A DNA stretch of 49,455 bases from CAYJFD01 sp964369605. Its GTDB lineage: Bacteria; Bacteroidota; Bacteroidia; Bacteroidales; UBA932. The position numbers and the translations under genes are program-made. How positions within the stretch are numbered: position 1 is the stretch's first letter; each line of letters begins with the position of its first letter. The DNA lies in NCBI GenBank assembly GCA_964369605.1, contig CAYJFD010000015.1, positions 1-49,455 on the forward strand, read 5' to 3'. The notes under the pieces are model-generated. The model was not told where the DNA came from. It saw only the letters and a program-made list of their open reading frames with translations, and did no database searches. Below, in pieces: positions 31,986-40,401 of the stretch.

Positions 31986-33221
31986 ATGAAAAAATTTAAA
32001 ATGACCACAGGGAAGTGGATATTCTTAATCACTAGCATAATTATAGTAGTATTAATTCTTAATAAAGCCTTTGAAAAAGAGAAGGGTACTTATGTAGAGT
32101 ATACTACACTAAAGAAGGGATCTATTGTAGAGACGATACCTGCTACTGGGAAAATAAGACCTGTAACGGAGGTAAAAATTAGCCCTGACGTATCAGGAGA
32201 AATTATTGAGCTCAACAAGGAAGAGGGTGACTATGTAAAGAAGGGTGAGTTAATCATAAAAATCAAACAAGACGTCTATCTTTCTATACGAGATCAGGCT
32301 ATGGCAAGTCTTAAATCTACAGAAGCATCTTATTTACAACAAAAGGCACAGCTACACAGTGACTCTCTATCTTACATGCGTAACCTAAGCCTATTTAATA
32401 AAGGAGCTATCCCTCAGAGCGAGTTCGAAACTAGCTATGCTCAGTACCAAATATCTATAGAAAGAGTTAAGAGTGCACTCTACAATATTCAGAGTTCAAC
32501 AGCTGCACTTAATGAGGCGAATGAGAATCTTACCAAGACAACTATTTATGCCCCTATCTCGGGTATAATCTCTAGCCTTAGTGTAGAACAAGGAGAAAGA
32601 GTTGTGGGCACATCGCAGATGGCAGGAACAGAAATGCTTCGCATAGCTGATTTTGAGGAGATGGAAGTATTGGTTGATGTTAGTGAAAATGATATCATTA
32701 GACTTAGCCATTGTGATACCGCAAAAATTAAAGTTGACGCATACCCTGATAGAACATTTACCGGAATAGTTACACAAATAGCAAATTCAGCAAATAATGA
32801 TGGTAGTTCCTCTGAGAATATCACATCTTTCGAAGTTAGTATTAGTATATTAGCAGAATCTTACGCTGATTTATCTAAGATATCGTCTCTTCCATTTAGA
32901 CCTGGCATGTCAGCTTCTGTAGATATTCAAACTCAAAGAAAGGATGACATCTACATTCTACCTATCGAGTGTGTAACAGCTAGAGCTGACCTACAAGAGG
33001 CGGACTCAACAGCTGTAAAAAATGACATTATCAACGAATATGTATTCATCATAAAAGGAGAAAATGCAGAACTAAAGAGAGTTCGTACTGGAATTCAAGA
33101 CTTTAGCTACATAGAAATTATCGAAGGCTTAGATGAATCTATGGAAATAATCAAAGCTCCATACGAAGCGATATCTAAAACACTTCGTGATGGTTCTCTT
33201 ATTTCTAAACAAGTAATATAA
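31986..33221 (+). CDS. HlyD/MacA-type periplasmic adaptor
   Basis: The 411-aa product has one N-terminal membrane helix (GKWIFLITSIIIVVLILNKA), a lipoyl/barrel-sandwich half (EVKISPDVSGEIIELNKEEG), coiled-coil helices (about 100-190), the second lipoyl half (TIYAPISGIISSLSVEQGER) and a beta-barrel domain. Such adaptors bridge inner-membrane pumps and TolC channels. It resembles MacA-type adaptors more than classical HlyD, but no macB is present. I infer that it links the C39 exporter to the outer-membrane channel. The tsaB start lies seven bases after its stop, so both may be on one transcript. Confidence 0.9.
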   Translation: MKKFKMTTGKWIFLITSIIIVVLILNKAFEKEKGTYVEYTTLKKGSIVETIPATGKIRPVTEVKISPDVSGEIIELNKEEGDYVKKGELIIKIKQDVYLSIRDQAMASLKSTEASYLQQKAQLHSDSLSYMRNLSLFNKGAIPQSEFETSYAQYQISIERVKSALYNIQSSTAALNEANENLTKTTIYAPISGIISSLSVEQGERVVGTSQMAGTEMLRIADFEEMEVLVDVSENDIIRLSHCDTAKIKVDAYPDRTFTGIVTQIANSANNDGSSSENITSFEVSISILAESYADLSKISSLPFRPGMSASVDIQTQRKDDIYILPIECVTARADLQEADSTAVKNDIINEYVFIIKGENAELKRVRTGIQDFSYIEIIEGLDESMEIIKAPYEAISKTLRDGSLISKQVI

Positions 33222-33228
33222 ATATAAT

Positions 33229-33948
33229 ATGACTCAACATTACCTTTTAATTGAATCTTCAACAGAAACCTGCTCAGTTGGCATCGCCAAAGGAACAAAG
33301 CTAGTCGAATCTATAATTATTCTAGAGCCTAGGACTCACGCTAGCTTACTAGCGCCTAGTGTTTCTAAAGTACTTGAGAAAGCTCAAATTGATATCAGCC
33401 AAATCGCTGCTGTATGTGTAAGTGAAGGGCCTGGATCATACACTGGACTAAGAGTAGGAGTATCAGTAGCAAAAGGAATATGTTATGGGAGAAGTATTCC
33501 TATAATCGGGATTGGAACACTTGATATCCTTGCTCAGATGGCACTTGAGTATGTTGATTCTGAAAATAGTCTAATTATTCCTATGATAGATGCTCGAAGA
33601 ATGGAAGTGTACACTGCCCATTTTGAGTGCGCTAATAACTCGGGAGAAATCAAGGTTTTAAAATCAACCGAGGTGGAGGCTAAAATTCTAGACGCTTACA
33701 GTTTTGAAGCAGAATTTAATTCTGGTAAAAAACTCATTTTTATTGGTGATGGTGTCGCAAAATTCAGAGATATACTACCAGAAGATAAACTTAAGAAATG
33801 CTGCTTTATACCGACTACTCCTACAGTTGAAGGAATGCCTGAACTTAGTCATACAGCATTCTCTAATAAGGATTTCGGAGATTCAGCATACTTTGAGCCT
33901 TTCTACCTAAAATCATTTGTAGCTGGCACTCCTAAGAAATTACTATAA
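33229..33948 (+). CDS. tsaB: tRNA threonylcarbamoyladenosine biosynthesis protein TsaB
   Basis: The 239-aa product is an ASKHA-fold TsaB: it starts LLIESSTETCSVGIAKG and has VSEGPGSYTGLRVGVSVAKG and PMIDARRMEVYTAHF, as expected. TsaB binds TsaD and TsaE in making t6A37 on tRNA; tsaD lies at 19890-20912. It follows the adaptor gene closely, so expression of a core tRNA enzyme may partly depend on the export unit's promoter. Convergent with the lipoprotein gene that ends nine bases away. Confidence 0.95.
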   Translation: MTQHYLLIESSTETCSVGIAKGTKLVESIIILEPRTHASLLAPSVSKVLEKAQIDISQIAAVCVSEGPGSYTGLRVGVSVAKGICYGRSIPIIGIGTLDILAQMALEYVDSENSLIIPMIDARRMEVYTAHFECANNSGEIKVLKSTEVEAKILDAYSFEAEFNSGKKLIFIGDGVAKFRDILPEDKLKKCCFIPTTPTVEGMPELSHTAFSNKDFGDSAYFEPFYLKSFVAGTPKKLL

Positions 33949-33957
33949 CTGAGTTTA

Positions 33958-35094
33958 TTATTCTGCGCCTAACTCACGTACGACCCAGTTAGGATTTAAA
34001 GGAACACAAGTGCCTAAGAGAGGATTTATCTCGAAAAAGGCAGGTAATGAACTTAGGTTATAACTAGAAAGATATATTGAACCCATAGCTGCTGGATCAT
34101 TTACACTTATCCATTCTAGCTCTTGTGCATCTACTACGCTTGCCCACAGATGTTTATCTGAATCCAAGGAAACTTGATATATTTCGATATCGTATCCCTT
34201 TGATTTATAGCTATCATATAAAAGCTTCAATTCAAGATTATACATCTTTTGAAGGTCATTGCTAGCTAACCAGAAACTTAGTATAACTCTTTTATTCTTT
34301 AATGACGACAGATCAACCCTTTCACCATTTATATCATTAAGAGAAATAGGTGGGTAGTCATTTAATTCCGCACCTTGTAGCATCTGATCTATTTTGATAT
34401 CCTTCTCGGCCTGCGAAACATCTGCTGCTAAAAGCTTGACATATCTAGATGTAGGATATACCTCCCTCAGTGCATTTAGCACCTCTCTGAAATATTGAAT
34501 ATCACTATAAGGATCAAATAGCCTCTCTTTTGATAATAAATTCTGATATAATAGGTGTACGCTTACCACTGACGATTTATTTGTCATAATAAACTTTACC
34601 GCATCCCTCTTATATGTGATATATAACTTGGATAATTCTTTATTAAGTGACTCAAATCTAGGTTTATCTCCTTGCTCTTGCGCCTGAACAAGCATATTAT
34701 TTATTCCTGCTAATTCATCATAGAAATCATTCTGTTTTTCTATAAGTCGTTGCAACAACTCTGTATCCTCCGAGCCTTCGACTATCAGGCCTGAATCTGA
34801 AAACTTAAGCTTCAAATGCTCACTATTTTGCCCTATAAATGAAGATAAGAAGGCACTTGTATCAGATAGATACATATACTCTGGCTCACCCTCCTGTAAA
34901 GAATATACGAACTTTGCTTTTCCAGCCTTCACCGAAGCACTATCTATTAGTTCTATATTTGCTCCTACTAATTTTGATAGATAAACTTTTGATTTATCAG
35001 GCATTTCAAGTCCTTCCACTGTAAGTGAGGAATTTCCACCTTTACACGCAGTTAATAATAGCAATAGAAGTAATACAGTACTCAGCTTGTTCAT
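33958..35094 (-). CDS. DUF4369/thioredoxin-like lipoprotein lacking the CxxC active site
   Basis: The 378-aa product has a lipoprotein signal peptide (LLLLTAC, Cys17), a DUF4369-like N-terminal beta domain (LTVEGLEMPDKSKVYLSKLV) and a helical middle part. A C-terminal thioredoxin-like domain (VILSFWLASNDLQKMYNLEL) has ASNDLQ where redox-active members have CxxC. So it keeps the TlpA/AhpC-type fold but probably cannot do thiol chemistry. Bacteroidota have many such lipoproteins in the periplasm or outer membrane. A binding or scaffold role is inferred. Confidence 0.85.
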   Translation of the reverse strand: MNKLSTVLLLLLLLTACKGGNSSLTVEGLEMPDKSKVYLSKLVGANIELIDSASVKAGKAKFVYSLQEGEPEYMYLSDTSAFLSSFIGQNSEHLKLKFSDSGLIVEGSEDTELLQRLIEKQNDFYDELAGINNMLVQAQEQGDKPRFESLNKELSKLYITYKRDAVKFIMTNKSSVVSVHLLYQNLLSKERLFDPYSDIQYFREVLNALREVYPTSRYVKLLAADVSQAEKDIKIDQMLQGAELNDYPPISLNDINGERVDLSSLKNKRVILSFWLASNDLQKMYNLELKLLYDSYKSKGYDIEIYQVSLDSDKHLWASVVDAQELEWISVNDPAAMGSIYLSSYNLSSLPAFFEINPLLGTCVPLNPNWVVRELGAE

Positions 35095-35118
35095 ATATTA
35101 ATTATATTTATTTGAGAT

Positions 35119-35511
35119 TTACAAATTTGAAGATATACGTTTTGCTACCTCCGAAAACTCCTCTGGAGTTAGCTTTAATTTCTCTTTCTTGAAATCTATC
35201 TCCCCCTCATTATTTATTGGCATTAAATGTATATGTGCATGTGGAACCTCTAGCCCTATCACAGCCATAGCTACTTTCCTACATGGGTAGGCCTTATATA
35301 TAGCCTCAGCGACTTTCTTTGCAAAAAGTTGTAAATTTACATACTCTTCATTCGAAAGGTCAAATATATAATCAACCTCTTTCTTTGGAATTACTAGAGT
35401 ATGCCCCACTTGAAGAGGAAAAATATCTAAAAAGGCATAGAACTCGTCGCTCTCCGCTACTTTATAAGAAGGAATCTCCCCAGATACTATTTTTGAAAAT
35501 ATACTTGCCAT
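35119..35511 (-). CDS. HIT family nucleotide-binding hydrolase
   Basis: The 130-aa product has the histidine triad in PHAHIHLMPI (HxHxHxx) and the N-terminal GEIPSYKVAESDEFYAFLDI of HINT/HIT proteins. These cytosolic enzymes hydrolyse nucleoside phosphoramidates or similar AMP conjugates. It lies four bases after greA on the same strand, a pairing common in Bacteroidota. Confidence 0.93.
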   Translation of the reverse strand: MASIFSKIVSGEIPSYKVAESDEFYAFLDIFPLQVGHTLVIPKKEVDYIFDLSNEEYVNLQLFAKKVAEAIYKAYPCRKVAMAVIGLEVPHAHIHLMPINNEGEIDFKKEKLKLTPEEFSEVAKRISSNL

Positions 35512-35515
35512 ATCT

Positions 35516-35986
35516 TTAGATAGATATATTGATAATCTCGAACTTTAATATTCCAGAAGGAGCTTGCACTTCAACTATATCTCCTTTTTCTTTTCCTAGT
35601 AAAGCTTTTCCGATTGGCGAAGTAGCGGCTAATTTACCATCTTTTAAACTCGCCTCACTCTCTCCTACCAATGTATATTCTAGCGTTTGTTTATTCGCCA
35701 GATTTAACATCTTCACTTTATTAAGAATGTGAACTCTATCTGTTCCTATTTTTGTTTCGTCTATAATTCTAGCATTAGCTATAAGATTCTCTAACTTAGA
35801 TATTTTAAGCTCGTGAAGTCCTTGAGCCTCTTTCGCGGCATCATATTCTGCATTCTCAGATAAATCACCCTTATCTCTTGCCTCTGCTATTTGTTTAGAA
35901 ATTCCAGATCTCTGTCCTATTAAAGTAGATAAATCTGCCTTCAGTTTATCTAATCCTTCTGCTGTTATGTAATGTATTTCTGACAT
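35516..35986 (-). CDS. greA: Transcription elongation factor GreA
   Basis: The 156-aa product has the GreA layout: N-terminal coiled coil with the acidic tip (EARDKGDLSENAEYDAAKEA) and a C-terminal FKBP-like domain ending APSGILKFEIINI. It enters the RNA polymerase secondary channel and stimulates cleavage of backtracked RNA. Length is typical. It forms a pair with the HIT gene. Confidence 0.95.
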   Translation of the reverse strand: MSEIHYITAEGLDKLKADLSTLIGQRSGISKQIAEARDKGDLSENAEYDAAKEAQGLHELKISKLENLIANARIIDETKIGTDRVHILNKVKMLNLANKQTLEYTLVGESEASLKDGKLAATSPIGKALLGKEKGDIVEVQAPSGILKFEIINISI

Positions 35987-36071
35987 ATAATTATATTGGT
36001 ATAAAAATTAAAAAGAATCCCCCTTTACGAGAACTCTTTAAAAAACTAATGCAAATGTATAAAATAAATTT

Positions 36072-36521
36072 TTAATATTCGTCTTGATACTTGGGTTTTA
36101 GTATCTCTGAATAAATAATTAATTTTTTCTTATCTATTTTTTCTCTTTTCTTTTCTCCGAAGCCATAAGCATCTATGCCACTTATTTGCTCACTCTCATA
36201 AGTCTGATCAACAGGGCCTTTACTGTGTGTAGGTGAAGTTCTACCTTCTATCACCGGCTCAGAATATGCAGGCTGTAAATCTTCTTCCGCTTCTTGGTAC
36301 TCCGATTCAAATCCGTCGTACACATTTTCTCTCTCCCTTTCGTACTTCTGGTCCATACTGTCTAGATCAAAGATTTTAGCAAATATGCTTTCCATCTTCT
36401 CTTCCGTATTTCCTTCAACTTCGTCTCTTTGTCGCACTTGCTTTTTAGGCGAACGCTTAGATAGTAGACTGAAAGCGCCTCCTATTACTGCTATTACGAC
36501 TAATCCTAGTATATCTTCCAT
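36072..36521 (-). CDS. Small Bacteroidota membrane-anchored protein of unknown function
   Basis: The 149-aa product has one N-terminal hydrophobic segment (ILGLVVIAVIGGAFSLLS), a basic stretch (KRSPKKQVRQR), a long acidic low-complexity middle, and a conserved-looking end IDKKKLIIYSEILKPKYQ. The C-terminal (K)LIIYSEIL(K)PKY signature recurs in small uncharacterised Bacteroidota proteins. It probably sits in the inner membrane with its acidic tail in the cytoplasm. It follows ribF on the same strand after 38 bases. No function is known to me. Confidence 0.75.
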   Translation of the reverse strand: MEDILGLVVIAVIGGAFSLLSKRSPKKQVRQRDEVEGNTEEKMESIFAKIFDLDSMDQKYERERENVYDGFESEYQEAEEDLQPAYSEPVIEGRTSPTHSKGPVDQTYESEQISGIDAYGFGEKKREKIDKKKLIIYSEILKPKYQDEY

Positions 36522-36559
36522 TATTGTTTAAATTTCTACAAATATACAAATAATATTAA

Positions 36560-37468
36560 TTAGTGTTCGGCTAACTTGATTTTTTCTTTTATATCTCCGA
36601 CTGCTGCTTTATCTAATTCTAATTGTTTCTTTAGATCTGTCAGTGAATCGAACTTTCTCTCAGGTCTTATCCACTCCATAAAATCAAGTTTTAAATCTAT
36701 TCCATAAATACCTTCATTAAAATTTAATATATGAGTTTCTATGGTAACTTGATTATTCGAGCCGATAGTTGGACGTGTTCCGATATTACAGATCCCATCA
36801 TATTCTTTTCCTTGTACGTGCGCCTTCACATAATAAACTCCATTTCCTGGCACTAATTTTAGAGGTTCATATAACTGCATATTAGCTGTAGGGAAGCCTA
36901 TTGTACGTCCGATTCTATTCCCTAGCACTACTACTCCCTTCATCGAATAGCGATAACCTAATAATTCATTCGCCTCTCCGACCATTCCTTCAAGGAGTTT
37001 ATTTCTCACTATGGTAGAGCTTACTCGCTTATTTGAATGATAATACTCACCCACCTCGATAGTGTTTATTCCGCAAGAAAGAGCTATTTCACTAAGGCTA
37101 CTTCTAGATGGTAGTTTATCTCGCCCTAACCTATGATCATACCCTATTATCATAGACGTAATGCCATATTTTTCTTTCAAATATGTCTCTAAAAATTCTT
37201 TTGTAGTTAGTTGGCTGAATTCCTTACTGAAATGCACCACGTGGAAATAATCGACACCTAAACCGAGTATCTGCTCCTTCTTTTCTTCCATCGTGGTTAG
37301 AAGCCTTAACTGGTAGGCATCTTGTTGTAGAATCGTTCTTGGGTGGGGCCAAAACGTTATTACGGCACTCTTATGTCCTAATTCTTTTGCCTCTCTTACA
37401 AGGGCTGTTATTATTTCGCGATGGCCTAAATGTACTCCATCGAAAAAACCTGTTGCACATACTTTCAT
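36560..37468 (-). CDS. ribF: Bifunctional riboflavin kinase/FAD synthetase RibF
   Basis: The 302-aa product has the N-terminal FAD synthetase nucleotidyltransferase domain (GFFDGVHLGHRE, IIGYDHRLGRDK) and the C-terminal riboflavin kinase domain (GNRIGRTIGFPTANMQL, DGICNIGTRPTIG). It converts riboflavin to FMN and FAD. It lies two bases after xseB. Confidence 0.95.
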   Translation of the reverse strand: MKVCATGFFDGVHLGHREIITALVREAKELGHKSAVITFWPHPRTILQQDAYQLRLLTTMEEKKEQILGLGVDYFHVVHFSKEFSQLTTKEFLETYLKEKYGITSMIIGYDHRLGRDKLPSRSSLSEIALSCGINTIEVGEYYHSNKRVSSTIVRNKLLEGMVGEANELLGYRYSMKGVVVLGNRIGRTIGFPTANMQLYEPLKLVPGNGVYYVKAHVQGKEYDGICNIGTRPTIGSNNQVTIETHILNFNEGIYGIDLKLDFMEWIRPERKFDSLTDLKKQLELDKAAVGDIKEKIKLAEH

Positions 37469-37470
37469 AT

Positions 37471-37668
37471 CTACGATTCTTCTGATAATTTCATGACCTT
37501 ACCTTCATAATTCTTAAGAAGTCCTTCTGCATAGGATAATAAGGACAATGCCTCTTTCATCGCCTTTTCAATATTCTCCAAGGAATTCTCAGGGTTCTCT
37601 ACTTGCTTAATAAGAATTTCTAACTCCTCTAAGGCCTTCTCGTAACTTAATTTTTCCGTCTCTTTCAT
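37471..37668 (-). CDS. xseB: Exodeoxyribonuclease VII small subunit
   Basis: The 65-aa product has the XseB pattern: YEKALEELEILIKQVENPEN, then a helix to AEGLLKNYEGKVMKL. It sits four bases after xseA and binds to it to form exonuclease VII, which degrades single-stranded DNA. Confidence 0.93.
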   Translation of the reverse strand: MKETEKLSYEKALEELEILIKQVENPENSLENIEKAMKEALSLLSYAEGLLKNYEGKVMKLSEES

Positions 37669-37672
37669 AGGG

Positions 37673-38896
37673 CTATTCTTCTATTGTAAGGGAATTCGCA
37701 ACTCCCTTTATTTTCTTAACTATACATTCCAACTCACCTTTATGAGTAAGTAACATAATCTCATCACCTTCTTTTATCTTCTCAATTGAACTTTGTTTCA
37801 CTCCTTCCTTAAAAATTAAGGCATATCCTCCTTCTAAAACACGTCTTGGATTTAGATTTTCAAGGATCTGACGATAAAAGTTTAGTTTTTGCTTCTGCGA
37901 AGCAATATTATTTTCAATTCTTATGAACATCTTCTGCCTAAGAGATAAGATTCTAGCCGCCTCGCCAGTTATCCTACTTCTTAGGGTATTTGACAATCTC
38001 TGCTTCAGCGCTGAGAGTTTTAACTCCTGCTCATTAAAAATCCCTAATATATAATCAGCTAGCGCAGTAGGTGTTTTGACACTAACTCTTGCAACCATAT
38101 CACAAATATGATAGTCGTGATCATGTCCAACAGCTATCATTACAGGAAGGGGATATTGGGCCACATTAGTTGCTAGATTATAATCATCAAAACAACTTAA
38201 GTCATTTACCGAACCTCCACCTCGCATAATTAATACCGCATCAAAATCCTTCTCACCTGAGCTTATTTGGGCTATAACCTCGTCAAGGGCTCTAATTATT
38301 CCTTCAGGGGCGATATTGCCCTGCATAGGGGCCGAAAAAAAATCAAAATTTAACGAATACTCCTGACTCCCGGCTTCTACGTGTTTCATAAAGTCCCTAT
38401 AACCAGCTGCCGTTTCTGAAGAAATAACTGCAAAATTTCTAGGAAGTACAGGTAAATCGATAGTTGTATTCATATCAAACATACCCTCTTTCTTTAGGCG
38501 CTCTATTACTGCTAACTTCTTCAACTCGTTATCTCCTACAGTAAATGTAGGGTCGATATCTTTCACCACGAGGCTGATCCCATACACTTCTGAAAACATC
38601 ACCTTAACTCGTAAAAGTACGGACATGCCTTCACTTAAATCTTTAGTTGTAGAATGTTGAAAATAAGAAGATATGATAGTCCAGCTAGATCTCCATACAA
38701 CTGCCCTGACCTTGGCTACCACCTCGTCACCTTCCTCCTGCAGCTCTACCAAATCCATATAGCAGTGCCCTGAGTAGTTTACATTCAAGGATGATATTTC
38801 AGCTCTGACCCATATAAACTCAGGGAATGAAACATTTACTTGTTCTTTGACTCGGACTAGGAGTTCACTTAATTTTAGTCCTTTTGGAGCATTCAT
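37673..38896 (-). CDS. xseA: Exodeoxyribonuclease VII large subunit
   Basis: The 407-aa product has the N-terminal OB domain (FPEFIWVRAEISSLNVNYSG), the catalytic region with MRGGGSVNDLSCFDDYNLA and MIAVGHDHDYHICDMVARVS, and a coiled-coil C-terminus. The HDHD sequence replaces the HExD seen in E. coli, a variation seen in Bacteroidota. First gene of xseA-xseB-ribF-149-aa protein. Confidence 0.94.
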   Translation of the reverse strand: MNAPKGLKLSELLVRVKEQVNVSFPEFIWVRAEISSLNVNYSGHCYMDLVELQEEGDEVVAKVRAVVWRSSWTIISSYFQHSTTKDLSEGMSVLLRVKVMFSEVYGISLVVKDIDPTFTVGDNELKKLAVIERLKKEGMFDMNTTIDLPVLPRNFAVISSETAAGYRDFMKHVEAGSQEYSLNFDFFSAPMQGNIAPEGIIRALDEVIAQISSGEKDFDAVLIMRGGGSVNDLSCFDDYNLATNVAQYPLPVMIAVGHDHDYHICDMVARVSVKTPTALADYILGIFNEQELKLSALKQRLSNTLRSRITGEAARILSLRQKMFIRIENNIASQKQKLNFYRQILENLNPRRVLEGGYALIFKEGVKQSSIEKIKEGDEIMLLTHKGELECIVKKIKGVANSLTIEE

Positions 38897-38940
38897 ACTG
38901 CAAATTTAACTATTTACTACAATCAACACTAAAATTTGAG

Positions 38941-38948
38941 TAACTTTG
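38941..38948 (+). promoter_or_regulatory. -7 promoter element of the nitroreductase operon
   Basis: TAACTTTG matches TAnnTTTG and ends 16 bases before the nitroreductase start codon, which would give a very short leader. No clear -33 box. Confidence 0.45.
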
Positions 38949-38964
38949 ACAAAAATTTCACGAC

Positions 38965-39615
38965 ATGGCAGACTCATTTTTAGAAAAAAGACTTAGTGAC
39001 TATAACGATTCTAAAGGAACAAGGAGTGTAAAGAAAAAGAGCAGCATAAAATCTCTTAACGATCTCATACTTAAAAACCGCAGCCATAGGCATTTCAGAC
39101 ACGACTTACCTCCTTCCCAGGAACAATTAAAAGAAATAATTAATGTTACAAACAAAATTCCTAGTGCTAGAAATGCACAGGTTTTAAGATACAAAATTGT
39201 TAGTGAACAAAAGTGCGACTTGATAACCAAGAATCTTAAACTAGGGGCTGCACTTAGCGAACTTCAACTGCCTCACAGCGGACACGCACCTACTGCGTAC
39301 ATTATCATCTGCAGTACTGTTCCTGAGAACAAATGGGTAGATATGGACCTTGGCATAAGTGCACAGACTATGCTACTAAAGGCTGTTGAACTCGGATTAA
39401 ATGGTATCTGCATAGGGGCATTTAACAAAGAACAACTCGTTGAAGATTTTAAGCTAGAGTATGAACCACTTTTGATGCTTGGGCTAGGAGTAGGCGAAGA
39501 CAAGATACAGCTTACTTGTGCAAAGGCTCAAGAAAGCGAAGGCTATACATATTATAGAAAAGACGGTGTGCATTTCGTGCCGAAAATAAATATTGATGAT
39601 TTAATTATTCCCTAA
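38965..39615 (+). CDS. Nitroreductase family flavoprotein
   Basis: The 216-aa product has an N-terminal 30-residue extension and then the nitroreductase pattern: LILKNRSHRHFRHDLPPS, IPSARNAQVLRYKIV, DLGISAQTMLLKAVELGLNG and MLGLGVGEDKIQL. These enzymes are FMN-dependent homodimers that reduce nitro compounds, quinones or similar substrates. First gene of a three-gene unit with a methyltransferase (two bases later) and a dehydrogenase. Confidence 0.88.
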   Translation: MADSFLEKRLSDYNDSKGTRSVKKKSSIKSLNDLILKNRSHRHFRHDLPPSQEQLKEIINVTNKIPSARNAQVLRYKIVSEQKCDLITKNLKLGAALSELQLPHSGHAPTAYIIICSTVPENKWVDMDLGISAQTMLLKAVELGLNGICIGAFNKEQLVEDFKLEYEPLLMLGLGVGEDKIQLTCAKAQESEGYTYYRKDGVHFVPKINIDDLIIP

Positions 39616-39617
39616 AT

Positions 39618-40391
39618 ATGGAAGCAAAGAAAGACCCTATGGGATATGCCATCTATCAAAGTTGGCAAAAGAAAAAAGGCAAACTGATAGTATCATCCTC
39701 AATGTTTGATGACGATGAGATCCCTACTGATATTCTTATGAGAGAGTACAAGGACATGCCGAAGGTAGAACAAAAAGCTATAAGCTATATTAGTAAAGCG
39801 AGCAAAGATAGATTCGTTAATATTTTAGACGTAGGGGCAGGGAGCGGGACACACTCTTTAGAACTTTGCAAGCGTTGTCCTAATGCAAATATACACGCCA
39901 TCGATATTTCTCCTTATTCCGTTATGACGATGAGAGAAAGGGGTTTAGAAAATGTAGACTGTATTGATTTTTTTGCACTTAGGTCTCAAAATGGAGACTC
40001 ACTAAAAAGCTACGACTTCATAATTATGCTTATGAATGGCTCTGGAATAATTGGAAAAGTATCTAGGATGGCTGAGTTTTTTCAAACCCTTGATAAGATA
40101 CTTAAACCTGGGGGTGAACTCATCCTAGATTCTTCTGACCTAAGATATCTGTACGAAGATGAAGACGGTTCTTTCCTGATAGATCTTAATGATGACTACT
40201 ACGGGGAGGTCGACTTTCAAATGGAGTATAGAGCGCAGGATGGCACCAAAGTCACAGGGGACAGCTTTGACTGGCTCTATGTTGACATAGACACTCTGAT
40301 TTACTATGCTCTGCAGCACGGATATACTGTGGAAAAATTAATAGATGGAGAAAACTACCACTACTTAGCTAAGATTTATAAAAAACAATAA
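39618..40391 (+). CDS. Class I SAM-dependent methyltransferase
   Basis: The 257-aa product has motif I NILDVGAGSGTHSLELCKRC, an acidic end of strand 2 (IHAIDISPYSV) and motif IV-like FIIMLMNGSGIIG. This is the Rossmann methyltransferase fold. The substrate is unknown. It sits between the nitroreductase and D-2-hydroxyacid dehydrogenase genes, spaced by 2 and 10 bases, so the three are probably co-expressed. Confidence 0.85.
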   Translation: MEAKKDPMGYAIYQSWQKKKGKLIVSSSMFDDDEIPTDILMREYKDMPKVEQKAISYISKASKDRFVNILDVGAGSGTHSLELCKRCPNANIHAIDISPYSVMTMRERGLENVDCIDFFALRSQNGDSLKSYDFIIMLMNGSGIIGKVSRMAEFFQTLDKILKPGGELILDSSDLRYLYEDEDGSFLIDLNDDYYGEVDFQMEYRAQDGTKVTGDSFDWLYVDIDTLIYYALQHGYTVEKLIDGENYHYLAKIYKKQ

Positions 40392-40401
40392 AGAATAATA
40401 A

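Noticed and set aside
31986..33221. MacA of a MacAB-type antibiotic efflux pump
   Set aside because: The adaptor is MacA-like, but no macB gene follows; the next gene is tsaB. Pairing with the C39 exporter fits better.
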